This document shows, in pieces, positions 11,922 to 24,800 of a stretch of 64,000 bases of DNA. The stretch comes from Caprimulgus europaeus (Eukaryota > Chordata > Aves > Caprimulgiformes > Caprimulgidae), in NCBI GenBank assembly GCA_907165065.1, contig OU015527.1:17745686-17809685 (forward strand), written 5' to 3'. The notes below the pieces were generated by a model. That model was not told the DNA's origin and searched no databases. It saw only the letters and a list, made by a program, of their open reading frames with translations. The translations under genes were made by a program, and so were the position numbers. Position 1 is the stretch's first letter. Each line of letters opens with the position of its first letter.

Positions 11922-14900
11922 AAGGCAAGGCTTCTTTTCTCCCCAGGGTGCACTGTCACTGGGAGTTTTTGAATGAATCTCTGATTTACTTTGTCTCCTG
12001 TTGACCTTATACATCTGATCTTGCTTTTACATAAGAACACCAGAGGAAGGTAGCCTAATATCTCAGGTTGTGTAACTCACCATGTTTCTCAGTCATGAGG
12101 CTGCTGCTGTTATTCCAGAAAGTCTGGCTCTGTACCTCTGAAGGGTATGAAGAGTCTAGATTTATGGGTCAGCATGAAACCTTTGCAAACAGACCTGTGT
12201 TTAGGTTTTCCTGTTGACTGCATCTGGACTTTCAGTATCTCTCAACTTACCCACATATGAATAGCTCATAAGGCTCAGGTGCCTAATTACTGGAAATCAC
12301 AACACACCAGATGTGTTGTTGCACTATGACTTTTAGGGCTGAGCCACGTCTTTAAGTGTCTAAATGTCTCTCAACATAGAGCTCTCTGCTCCAATTATTT
12401 TTGCCACTCTCAAAGGTGTTACAATGATGATCACAGAAAGAGAGATCTATACAAGTCTTGCAGCCCACCTTATATCTGCTCAGTTTACCAAAAGAGTGCA
12501 AACAAAATATTTAGACAAAGTCCACATCAACATTTTGCCTACCTAATTTACAAAAATCTGAAGTCCAATCTACTTTAGATCATCAGTCTCCTAGAATCTA
12601 CATGAGAAAAATATTTAGGTGTATCACAGAAAGATTTTTGTTGTTCATATAAATGTGTCTATTTAAGGAAAATGTAATGATATTATAGTAGCAATGATGT
12701 ATAGAGAGTGTAAATAGAGTTTGCCATTAAAAATAGCAGAGATTACCAAATTAAGATAAATACAAACTTTGAGACAACCTTCATGGTACTAGCAACATGT
12801 AATATAAACAAGAAGTCTTGCAATAGTGCGTAATGACCACTATTATCTTAATCAGCACAATCACACCTATCGTTAAAATTTAATTAAGGTTTTCTCTTTG
12901 CTCTGTGTAATTCTTAGAGAAGCTTCTGGTAAAGTCTAATTGCCCTATGAAAAATGAACAAAAAAGAGAAAGCCCCTTTTTCAACAAACAAGTTTTCCTT
13001 TAAAGCAAAAATATTACATAATAATGTATTTTCAGAAAGAATTCAGTCTCTTAAAGGTATAATTAAGGTGCTAGGAGGGGAGAAACAGCTACTGTAGGTG
13101 TAACAGATCCTGTGTCAGTTCTAAATTTTTTATGTTTGCTTCTTTCTTTTTAGCAGTAAAAGCACCAGGGGAAGAATATGACCATTACAAACAGGACAGA
13201 CCCTAAATTACATGACTCTAGGAGAAAAAACACACTGCCTTAGGTCAGCCAGGAGACAAGTGGCTCAAGCTCCCCTCCCTGACTAGATAGCAAAGCAGAA
13301 TCTCTTTTGCATTCCCAAGGGCCAGGTGTGCATCGAGGTGTAGAAGGTGTGGATACATCTCCTTTACATCCCAATGAATAGTGCACAGCTCCTTCTTTAG
13401 AGAAAAATGACACAACTGAGAAGAGATTACAAGGCGTGAGTTTAACATTGTTTTTACCATCAGTCAGTTGAGAAGATTTTCTTTCTTTTTTTACTTTTTC
13501 CTCTTGATTAATGAAGTGAAGTAAATCTAATGCACAATAATTATCTTTCTGTAAGAACTTAAGTGGAAAAAGGTATTTTTGCTCTAAGTTACCACTGCTC
13601 TTAGTCCACAGTCACCTTACTGATAGTTTTTGCTGCTTTTCCACACTACATCTTTACAGAAAAACACTTGCTTTACAGTAGTAAACAACACATCTTTGTT
13701 TTGTGAAGAAATATCTTAAGAAATTATTTTAGTTGATGATGTTGGTGTCTTGCTGTTATTCTACAGTTGCAGAATTAGACACTTTCCTACTTTGATGCTC
13801 TTGTATAACACACAGTGTAGGTTAATAAGGTTTTTCTGTGCAAGAACTGCAGAGCTGAAGTCCATCAATAACTGGATTATTATGTGTTCCAAAATTATTT
13901 TTGCTTTTCTTGCTTCCTATAACAATGTAATCCCATAAGTGCAGTTCACTTTAGGACATGCATTGGATCATACAATTTAGATAATTAATGTAATTTAATT
14001 CTCTTTATTGTGAAAAATGATAGATAAAACTAAAAAGACCTCTCTGGATATGGTTTTGGAGACTCCAGAAAGAAGTATATTTATATTATTCTCTGAAATA
14101 ATTAGAAATTCATGTGGTCGCTTTTTATTAATAATCAATAAAATGTAATCAATAAAACTAATTACATTTACATAAAGCCTTTAGGCATCTCTCCTTGCAT
14201 TATATAGTGCTTCAAAATCTACTTAGGATTGAATCTGTGTTTCAAATCAGTTATCAAACCATGTAAATCAAAGTTACATGTCTTTTTTCTGGCTGACTGG
14301 TAGATTAAATACTATGTAATGGAAAACTGTTGATCTTTCATCCATGTACTGTAATATAAATATATAAGAAAAAAATGAAATAATTATTGCTCATCAGATT
14401 AAGTTTGATACAACAGTCCAAGGAGTTTTCTTGGGTTTTTTTTAAAAAAAAAGAAAGGAGGATATGCATTATAATTATTGTGCTTTCAATTTCTCTGTGT
14501 CTAAATTTAAGACTCGGCATGTTCAGAGAATTAAAAAGATTTTACGGATTTCTCACTCAGCAGCCTACCCTTCTCCTGCAAAACACATAGGTTATATATA
14601 GGTTCCACTGATTTACATCCCACTGGATCCAAATAAGTACAAGTGTATTTTGTATTGGCTGCTGAAATCCCATTAAATCAGTGGCAAATAAGCAGTACTT
14701 ACAGTTGACCTCACTCGATTTTTTGCTTGTCTATGGTTATACTTAAGCTCATGTTTAAAACTTTGCTGAATCTCTTTTTCCCTTGACCAGTCTTTTCCCC
14801 CCATCTGGCTATCTGTACAATGCAGCAAGAACAAGCAAGGCTCTCCCAAAGACAGACTCAAGCTTAAAGTCTGCAAAAACAGGACAACTCCATTTGGAAA

Positions 14901-16004
14901 GTCTGCAAGTGAGCTGACGAGTTAAGTTTTTCAAGAAAGGCTTCAAAATATAGAATATATTTTGTCTGAAGTAGAAGACAATGTCCAGAAAGAAGAAGAT
15001 TCTTGTCAGATTCTGATATTTGTTTTTCTCTTGACAGCTTGAAACTGGGGAAATCACTTAATCTAAACTCACTGATGTCCTTAGATGCCTAACTTTTGTA
15101 TATTGTATGACATACTTAATGGTTTAAGAGACACAATAATTAGATGCCTAAATATTTTTGTTTGTGAAATATGGAAAATGATGGTTTTAAATGCTAGAGG
15201 CATAGTGAGGACATCTATGTTAATGTTTGGGAGGAGGTGACAAGAGCCTGAAGTGCTACATAGGTGGTAACCATATGACTAGACAAAAAAATTAAGTTTT
15301 CCAAATGAACAATTTGAAGTGTACATTTGTAATTTGAGAAATGCCAAAAATATGCAATAACATAATTTAAAATCAGCCATCTTTAAGTAAATCACTCTAG
15401 GCCAAGCTCATAATGTAATTACAGATAAAAAGATTTAAAATTAGTTTTTTTCAGATATAAAAATATTAATTGGTCTGATTTATAAACACCCTGTGAGTCT
15501 AGTCTGACTAGCCTTTCCCTACAATTTTCAAGTATCTTGATTAAAATTTTTGTTTTTTAAAAAACACTGGTTTTTATTTTTATAGACATTAAACTCGGTA
15601 AAAATGTTTGACATAATAGTCCACTGTTGTTTTCCAAGCCACTTTCCAAAGATAAACTCATTCTGTTTTTTTTTTTCTTCAAAATTTTTTTCTCACTGTT
15701 TTATGTTTCAGAATAATCTGTTTTTCAGGTAAGCTAAATACAAGAAATTACATGACTGTGTAGAGCTGGAAAAATAAGCATTTCAAGATGTCTGAAATGT
15801 GAAAATATTGCCCTACTTGACTGAATATTATAAAAAATATAAAGGAGATAATCAGAGATGACAACAACTTCTGTATGAACACACCCAGAGTAGACTGAGA
15901 GGAACTAGAATTTATTACCACAAAAGGGTAATGACCGACTGTGAAATGTGACAGAAACCTCTCAAATGCTGAATGACACAAACTGTGGGTATGAAGCAAT
16001 GATT
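11922..16004. other. AT-rich non-coding stretch
   Basis: I see no gene or confidently recognised repeat. The part around 15060-15180 carries 'tagatgcctaa' blocks reminiscent of old amniote repeats, but too little remains to call one. Open frames stay below 85 codons. Confidence 0.5.
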
Positions 16005-16260
16005 CACAGTTAACACAACATAAGAACTAGCTCCCACTCAAAGAAAACTGTCACAAGGCTTAAAGCTGACAAAAGGTGTGAAGAAGAGTGGAAATTACCA
16101 GTACCACTTATTCTAAATGACAAAAGTATTATTTCGTATGCCATATGAACATGAAACAATTAGATAAATTCCTGGAGGAGGGATTCACCAGCATACAAGT
16201 GCATAATTGGTGGTTATGTATAATGGTCCATGTCCCTGCATCAGCAAACTGACAACAAAT
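16005..16260 (+). mobile_element. old CR1-type LINE 3' region
   Basis: Several blocks occur in the order expected for the 3' end of ancient CR1 copies. 'acaacataagaactag' (16015-16030) is followed by a decayed 'caatgaaa...ggttyaaaa' block and 'gacaaaagg'. Farther on are 'caattagataaattcctgga' (16157-16176) and a 'tggttatgtataatggtcc' block. The middle is poorly preserved. All coding capacity is lost. The assignment rests on block order rather than continuous similarity. Confidence 0.5.
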
Positions 16261-17145
16261 GGAGGAAGAACTACAGCAGCTTTGCTCTTCATACTCCTCC
16301 CCTTAGCAAACGTAACCGGCCATGATGAGTAACAGAAAACAGAGCTAAAAAGAGCCTGAAGGCACTATCATATTCTCTTAAATCAAGAACTCAGATATAT
16401 TCATTTCTCAGACAAGGAATAAAAAGAGTTTTGTCAATGAAGCTAAGAATTACAATGTATTGTACAAACAGGTTAAGATCTGTTAACATCTACAAATATC
16501 AACGTTTTAATAGAATCAGAAAGTATTGTACATTGCTGGCAAAACATAGAAGTAACAATGGCATTGAATACATGACTTTTCAGTGTAGTTTACATTTGCA
16601 TCTCCCTCTGGACACTAGGTTTTACACTTTTCACATTCTTCTGAGATCCTTTCTGTTCTCATATGTAAGTATTTAGCTCCACAACAGCTATTGAAGTCAC
16701 ACATCCATCTTCATCTCTCTTTTGCCATGGAATGTTTTTGTATTAGCTGCGCAGGCATCCAAGTCCAAAAGAACAGTGAGCTGAAAATGAGTGATCCCTG
16801 ACTCACTCAAACTGAAAATACAAAGATATCTTACAACTCATTATAGGGAAGATACATCTCTGATCCTGAGTACTGTTTTCTAAGTAATTCTTAGGGCACA
16901 GCGTGGCTTATCTTTTGTTATGTTTGCACAGTTTCTCACACAATGATGCCCCAATGTGCTAGAAGTCTCTAGTAACAAATGCTCAAATACAGTTCAATAA
17001 TGACACTGGACATTCTTTGTTCATGTCATGAAACACAACACATCTTCAGAAAAGGATTATATTCTAATCCTTATTAGCATTAGCTAAATATATAACTTTT
17101 TTAAAAGCAAGGATCTTAGTACCCAGCTTTTAAAATTACATTTTC
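16261..17145. other. non-coding stretch, nothing recognised
   Basis: Mixed single-copy-looking sequence with an open frame of 81 codons at 16431-16676 that has no recognisable features. Confidence 0.45.
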
Positions 17146-17263
<118 letters not shown>

Positions 17264-17837
17264 TTAAAATATCCCTTCCAGGTCCCTGCTCACATGGGTT
17301 GATCTGTGGAAAAATAAGATTACTATCTTGAAATAAAAGTTGGAAATCAAGGGTTGTTTACTACCATATGATATATTAAAAGTCTTATATGAATATAGCA
17401 AGCACATCCGACCACAAATGGTTTAGAAAAGTATAAGCTAGTCAATGGAAAGGATAGATGACAAGTGTGAAGATTTGTCAGAATTTAATAACCCTTCTCT
17501 CTAGGGTTAACAAAGAAAGAAGAGGGAAATATTTCAGACACACATAAGAATGAAGCCAGAAGGTCTGTCAGGCATGCCACTAGGCAGCTGAAAGAACATG
17601 TAAAGATGACTGATTAAAATAATTTCTCTCTCTTTAAGCAGTTTGCAGAAAGACTGAATTTAAGAAACATTACAGTAATAGAGACATGTAAGGGCTGGTC
17701 CAGTGTTGACAAGAGAGGTATATCATCATGTGAAGGATTAACATTTGGATATTGTAATATTGTTTACCTTGAAATACAAACCTCTGTGTGATGTCATGCT
17801 CACAGCTAATCCATGTGCTATGAAAACAGAAAGTTAC
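17264..17837. other. non-coding stretch, nothing recognised
   Basis: No gene or repeat signature seen between the GAAA tract and the CR1 element. Confidence 0.45.
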
Positions 17838-18580
17838 AAAGCTCATCTAGTTCCAACCCCCCTACCATGAGCAGGGACACCCCCCACTAGACCAGGTTGG
17901 TCAAAGCCTCATCTAACCTGGCCTTAAACACTTCCAGGGAGGGGGCATCCACAACTTCCCTGGGCAACCTCTTCCAGTGTCTCACCACCCTCACAGTAAA
18001 GAATTTCTTCCTAATATCTCATCTAAACCTGCCCTCTTCCAGTTTAAAGCCATTTCCCCTTGTTCTTTCATTAACTGCCCTTGTAAAAAGCCCTTCCCCA
18101 GCTTTCCTGTAGGCCCCCTTCAGGTACTGGAAGGCCGCTATAAGATCCCCCCAGAGCCTTCTCTTCTCCAGGCTGAACAGCCCCAACTCTCTCAGCCTGT
18201 CCTCATAGCAGAGGTGCTCCAGCCCTCGGATCATCCTCGTGGCCTCCTCTGGACTCGTTCTAACCAGTCCATGTCCTTCTTGTGTTGGGGGTTCCAGAAC
18301 TGGACACAGGACTCCAGGTGGGGCCTTACAAGAGCAGAGTAGAAGGGAGAATCCCCTCCCTTGACCTGCTGGCCATGCTTCTCTTGATGCAGCCCAGGAT
18401 ATGAGGGCCTTCACAGGTTTCCACTCGGACATTGAGCTGTTGACCACAACTCTTTGATTGCCACCATCCAGCCAATTCCTTATCCACCGAGTGGTCCATC
18501 CATCAAACCCACATGTTTCCAATTTAGAGACACGGATGTCATGTGGGACAGTGTCAAACACCTTGTACAAGTAAGGTAGG
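17838..18580 (-). mobile_element. CR1 LINE, 5'-truncated and internally deleted, with dead ORF2 remnant
   Basis: Read on the minus strand, this begins in the reverse-transcriptase domain with '[10 protein letters not shown]' and '[11 protein letters not shown]', a CR1 signature. After '[13 protein letters not shown]' near 18410 it jumps to the C-terminal part of ORF2, seen as '[20 protein letters not shown]' and '[14 protein letters not shown]'. The skipped piece of the usual CR1 contains the catalytic FADDT-type motif, so the copy could not be active. A 183-codon minus-strand frame (18019-18570) crosses the junction, but its middle is out of the CR1 frame, showing further frameshifts. The far 3' end on the + side (17838-17870) has lost the terminal short repeats. 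Identity to the remembered consensus looks high, so this is one of the younger CR1 copies here. Confidence 0.95.
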
Positions 18581-21238
18581 GCAATAGTTAATGGATATTA
18601 AATCCTCTCTGCACCAACAAAATATAAGAAGGGTAAGCTCTCTATCAGAGCTTGAAGCTTGCTCAGGGCCACACACTTACGTACAAAGTTTCCTTATGTA
18701 AATTGTAGAGTAAAATGGTGCCATGGGCTAATGTAAAATAGAGCATGGTAATTACATGACAATGCATGCCAATGTTACCGTATAATTACCTGATAACTGA
18801 ACTATTAACTTATCATATCCCTGCAGACAATAGACATGTTTTAATAAATTTTCACATTCTTCATGGATTGGCTCACAATTGCTTGTTTTTAAAGAAGGAC
18901 CTTGTATTTGGATAATTTCTATAGTTTCTAAGCCCTTTCTGAAGTTCTGATCACAAATTCATATTGAAATGTTATTAAGGCAAAATAAAAGGTAAGGCTG
19001 TATAGTCTAATATAGACTTGTCTAACATATTTGTGTACTCCTCTGTCCTTTTTTATCTCAGGTATTAATATTTCTGTACATTTATATATAATGGTGTTTA
19101 TAACACTTTCTTTAGGCTTTTAATGAAAAAGGAATAGCATAACAGAGAGCATCTGAAGTCTGATGTAATCCTGTTTTGTCTAGTCCTTGTGGCCTATATT
19201 AGCAGAGAGGAGGTCATCAGCTGGCTGGAGCATGGGAGAAGAGTTAGCTGTTAAAAGAAATCCAAACCAAACAAAACCAAAAAACTTTACTGAAAGCTGC
19301 AAAAAGGACTTCCTTTTGAAATCTTTATTTACATATGTACATGCGCATGTGTGGCTTTCCTTTGTCGACCTTCAAAGTAAGTAAGCACAGGTGAGCCCAA
19401 AATGACATCAAAGTTATATTTGAACTAAAACAGCTTCTTTTTAACTTTACTATCCATATGACAGAGAGGAATTTGTTTCATGTAATTATATCTCAATGAG
19501 TTACTGAACTGTAGAATCCTCATAAGCTGACACTCCCAACCCGATAGACACATAATGGAACTTGAGAACTGCTAGCCCAGCTAATATCAGCAAGCATATA
19601 CCCCACAGCTATATTCTTTTTTCTCACACAGTCCTCTAGCTGCCATCTGTTCAATGAAGAGTGGAATAAATCCCTTTTGATGTGTGTTAACACCATCCCT
19701 GGATCAGCAGTGGTTTTATTAAAAAAAAAAAAGAAAAAAAGAAAAAAAGAATATTAAAAGGAAACTGTAACACAGTGTGAACTGCAATTTGTTAATCTGA
19801 GTGGTTAGGATTGTGAGATTTTATTGGCACCACTGGCTGATCTCTTGTGAGGAGAGTGTGTTTGCCACTGAAAACAAATATAACTGCTATATTTTTGTTC
19901 TTTGACTAAATTTTAACGGAGGAAATTTGCTTTCCAAAACACTACAAAAAATTGAGACTGCTGTTAATTGATGAATAGAAGGAAAAAAACTGTTAACGAC
20001 AAAAGTAAACACAGACTCTCAGCCACTCAGTTGGACCGACATCGCTGCTGAAAATGAGAAATTTTACTGGCATACTAACTCCTGACGAAAAATTTATACA
20101 TATATAAAGCCACTGAAAAGAAAGTCAACTGCTGTTTCAAAATGCCACAGACCTTACCTCTGTATAATTATGCTGCCATTAGCAAGTGCAGTACTATTTC
20201 GAATTTTCACTCAGGCAGAAAAGATTGCCCACAAACAATACAACACAAGATTTACAGAGTCCACTGTATGCTGGGATGCGGCTTTTTAGAGCACCTGTGT
20301 GCAATACTTGGTTAAACCATAAAAAATCTTAGCTAAATGGCTCATTATTACGTCTCATTGTTGGAACTGAGTATTTTGCTGTGAACTAGGACACAGAGTA
20401 AAAGAGAGCTTGCCTAAATTAGTGTTACTTTTCCTGGCTATTGTAGGAATTTAAACTGTGTGGGAGTAGGGGATAAGGAGATTGATGAACTTGCTCCTTT
20501 GAGCTATAAAAGGGAATAAATTGTACTGTTGTAAAGTCAATTTTAGATTGATGTTTTTGTGTTGGAACAGAATGTCACACCTTCAACACTTCAGAATGTT
20601 CCTTCACAAAGTATAAAAAAATCCAGTTCTCAAAATAAACACTCTTGTTATTCTCTGATGAACTTTATCTGTGATATACCCTTTGACATGTAACATTTGG
20701 GATGTTTCTGCAAACCTCTGCAAGTCTGAAATCTGAAAAAGCCCAGCATGGTTGCTCATGACATCACCACATGGGCTGTTACAGAAACTAGAGTAACAAC
20801 TTGGGGTCAAGCCCATACAACAGTTTGAGTTGTTGTGCTTGGAGGAACTGGCTGTGTTTCACATGTGTAGCACAGAGGTCAGCTATGAGGAGGTCTAAAG
20901 CTGACCTTTCCATTTCCTAGGAAATTCTGAATTTGGGAGGAGAGTGGGAGAGAATTGTCTTACCCTGAAACACAAATGACACATTTAAGGCTTTTCTATA
21001 AAGGGGAAAAAAACTTATTTTGAAAATAGTCTACAGAATTTCAAGCTGAACCTAACTCTGGAAACTCAAGTTCAAGGCTCTTAATTCTCATTTTTGGCAG
21101 ACTTGTGAGAAATTCAGAGTGCAGAAACTGGTCCAACCTTGTGTGATTTTGGGTAAGCCAATGGCTCATCTGTTTTGGTCTTCATGGTAGGAAGTGGATT
21201 TAAGAATATTCATGTGCCCTAAGGAAGGGTTTTGATGC
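18581..21238. other. AT-rich non-coding stretch
   Basis: The only structure noted is an A-rich run with G interruptions at about 19720-19750. No gene or repeat family is recognised. Confidence 0.5.
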
Positions 21239-21874
21239 TGTCATGGTTTTAACCCAGCTGGCAGTTAAACACCACACAGTTGCTTGCTCATGCTCCTCCA
21301 TCCTGGGGAGTTGGGGAGAGAATTGCTGGGGTAAAGGTAAGGAGACTAATGGATTGAGATATGAACAATTTAATAGTTGAAATGAAATACATTTAAAATA
21401 GTAATGATAATAATGCTGCTGATGATGATTATAATAATAATAATATATACAAACAAGTGATGTACACTGCAATTGCTCATCACGTGCCAACCAATGCCCA
21501 GTCTGTTCCTGTCTAGCAATCCCAGAGGAGAGAAAATCCCAAACCTGCAAACCCGAAAGAAGGAGAGAGAGCTTCCCAGCCAAACTTAATCTATATACTG
21601 AGCATGATGTTGTATATGATGTTGCATGATATGGAATATCCCATTGGCATACCCATATACCAATTTGGATCTGTTGCTTTGACTATAGTCTCTCCTACCT
21701 GCACACTAGCAAAGCACTAGAAGTTGAAAAGTCCTTGATTTCTTAGCAACAACTAAAAACATCAGTGCAACATCAACATTCTTTTTATATGAAATCCCAT
21801 AATAAATCCAAAACACAGCACTATTCTTAGCTGTTAAGAGGAAATTTAGCTCTATCCTGGCCAAAACCAGGATA
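21239..21874 (-). mobile_element. solo LTR copy B of the same avian ERV family
   Basis: On the + strand it begins TGTCATGGTTTTAACCCAGC and ends near 'ccaaaaccaggata'. This is the reverse complement layout of copies A and D, so the LTR reads on the minus strand. Landmarks in inverted form are 'caattgctcatcacgtgcca' (21471-21490), 'ggaatatcccattgg' (21632-21646), 'cttagcaacaactaaaaaca' and 'aacacagcactattcttagc'. Read on the minus strand, it keeps a TATA-like TATATAG (21591-21597) and an ATTAAA polyadenylation-type hexamer (21369-21374). The flanks GATGC (21234-21238) and GATCC (21875-21879) match at 4 of 5 bases, fitting a 5-bp target-site duplication. A 127-codon minus-strand open frame across it is incidental. 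Confidence 0.85.
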
Positions 21875-24800
21875 GATCCTGACTTCAGCTTTATCCATAT
21901 AGAGCTCTGAGCTTTGTAACAAGCAGAGTCGTACTTGAACTGATGGACAGAAAGACAGATACACACATGGTCTGGTGTCTCGAGTTTCTTTTCTCCTACC
22001 TGTATAAGCAACACCTTAACACATTTTACTCAAACACACCCAGCATGTTAAATGTATTCTGTCTCCCCTTTTCCATTCTCCCTTCCTCCTCTGTTTACCA
22101 TGCAAGGGAATAAATCTCTGTTTTGGTCTCATTCTAGTTTTAACCTTACAAATTACCTCCTTCTTCCCCTACTCCTTCCACTTCTCCCGGTCTCTGCTAG
22201 ACCTTCCACTTTCTGGACTTCATTACTGTTTTATCCTTCCCTCTCTGCAGCCAACCACTCCGGGTTGTATACAGCTGTCTGAGCAGCGTCCTGCCATTCT
22301 GCCTGGTGATTCAGACATAAAGAACTTAAAAGACTAAGAAATTCAACCTCATGGTGTTCAGCACAGTTTATAGCACAAGGCTTTTGCAACATAATCTAGG
22401 CAAACACTCTCAAAAGTCAATTATTATTTTATTGGATTCCCAAGCTCATGGGCAGGGACTTCCAGAAATTAATTGCCAAGAAGGAAAGTGCCTGTCCTGC
22501 ACTGGAGAGTATTTGGCTCTAAACTAATTACTGCCTTTCAGTGTACAGGCTGAACATCATTTCCAGGCTTTATTATCATGACGCTGTTATCAAATGAGTC
22601 AGTGGTAAGCCAGGAAGCTTGCAGGGCATTAAAACTACAGTGCTCTCTCTATCCATGGTAATGTATTGTATGCCAAATAGGCTAAATGACTCAGAGTGAG
22701 AGATTCTGGAAAGATTAAAAAGTTACTAGTAGGCAGGAAGGTTATTTCTATGTTCTAGTACAGTCTAGGGGTTTGTGGTTTTTAGGTACTTAAGTGGTCT
22801 TGAGAAATGTGTAAACTGTAACTTTTTCCAAGATCATGCTTCCTCAGAGTAAATAGGTCCAAATTTGCTGTTCTACTTTAATTATGTTTATTGAGTCCCA
22901 GTTAATTTCCTGTATTCTACAAAAATACCACCCCAAAGCATTATTTGGTTAGACAGTAGTCTGTTTAATTGTTATCCTTCTCCAGTTTTAGATTCAAATA
23001 ACAAATATTTGCCCGTAGCCAGTACTTGAAGCTCTGTCTATGGCTCTGACATGAATGCATACACATTACTACATGTCTGCAAACATATATCCAACATACA
23101 TATATTTTAAATTAATTTGTTTAATATCACTTTCTGGAAATCATGTATACATACCACTCTACTGTAATATTCTACTGAGAAATTTTCAGTGCAGTTGTTA
23201 ATGTGTTTTCATTGGCATTCCAAAAGGGTTTTTTATTGTAAAGCCCTCCACTGACACTCTGCTTATGCTTTGTATTATCCTTCTAGCTTTGTCTTCAGCT
23301 GAACATACTCCTTTTTTTCCTCCTTCAAATGATTATTTGCATGAGGATTTGCATTTAAATGGTGCAGAAAGTGCATTAACAACACCTACACTAACAAAGC
23401 AAAAGCTGCTCTGTATTTGCTACTGCCAGACATGAATTTAAAAAAAAAAAATCCATTAATGTTTCACATAGTCGTTTTCAGGTGTCTGCATTTAGGTAGA
23501 AACTCTTCTTTGGATTATGTTTGACAGAGACTATGCATAGAGCATTATGCATGTGTCAGTAGCCTGATAAGAAAAGAGTTATGCCCAAAATATAAGAGTC
23601 ATTGATGACATCTATTTTCTGTACAGATGGACTGGATTCTTAGAATCTCAAGATTAGAGACTAGAATATGCTCTGAAATTATTCCCAGTTTAGACTTTCA
23701 TTTATTTTGTAATAAAACTAGTTTTAATCATTTAAGGGTTTAAAAACCCAAGCCTTTAAACCATTAGTAATGTCTGGTTTTTGTTGTGCAGATCATGGAA
23801 ATTTTACAAATGGCTTGAAAGTATAAAAGAGACACTGTGTGGTTATGAACAGAACTGTTGTGACTTACATATAAAGTACCAATATATGATGTTCTTTTAG
23901 TGTTATAAGTGAGAAAAACAGATTTGACTTGGCCAAAGCATTCTATTGCAGAATAATGCTTTCTGTTTATTGTTAATTATCTTGTGCTTACAATAGCCTG
24001 TTTAAACATATATTGTTCATATAGTAACACATGATTTAACACAAATAATTTACACAGAACATGGAATTAATTTCCAATTAACTTTTAACTCTGGTGACTT
24101 CTAAAGTTGCTCTAGATTAAAAGTTTCTGTTTTTCTACTAGGTCCTTGAGGGGTAACAGGTACCATAATTACAAACATTCATTTGCAACATTTAAAAAAA
24201 ATATATTATTGTAAGTATCATCAATCTAAAAATATGGTGTGAAAAGAAGAAAAGAACAAAAATGATAGGCTGGGAGTCAAGAAACATTATTTGTCTTATA
24301 TTTTTCTATCTGCAGAAGAAAGGTAGAAATGAGACATATACCAGGGTTCTGAACGTAATATGGCATTGACACCTCTGAGTCCTAAAATGCAATTATTATT
24401 TATTGCCTAAAACCAATTTGCTATATACTGTAGGTGCTAAAGAGAAATCCATAAACATTAGAAGTGAATCACTAACAAGTCTTTCCTGTTCAAACAATTG
24501 GAAAAAAATAAATCTATATTTCTCCACCTATTGATATGGAATATGTCTAAATAAAGAAAATTCATTTTTTCCAATGAGATTTGCAGTGCAGCAGTGAAAG
24601 AACATTATTTTACATATCACAATTAGTAGCTTCCATGTTTTTTGTACTTTAATAAATTTAATAAATATGGCAGATTCTAAAAGTAGCCCTACAAAACCAG
24701 TAATAGACTTGCAGGTTGCAAGAGAAATAATGATTTTTGAATTAAAAAAATGCAAGTAGAATCAGAGGCTTTACAAAAGTTCTCTTCAGGGTTGTGCAAT

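Noticed and set aside
18019..18570. A 183-codon minus-strand frame that looks like a gene
   Set aside because: It is a defective CR1 ORF2 remnant with an internal deletion and frame changes, and it lacks the catalytic reverse-transcriptase motif.
21200..21583. A 127-codon minus-strand frame
   Set aside because: It lies almost entirely in solo LTR copy B and has no gag, pol or env features.
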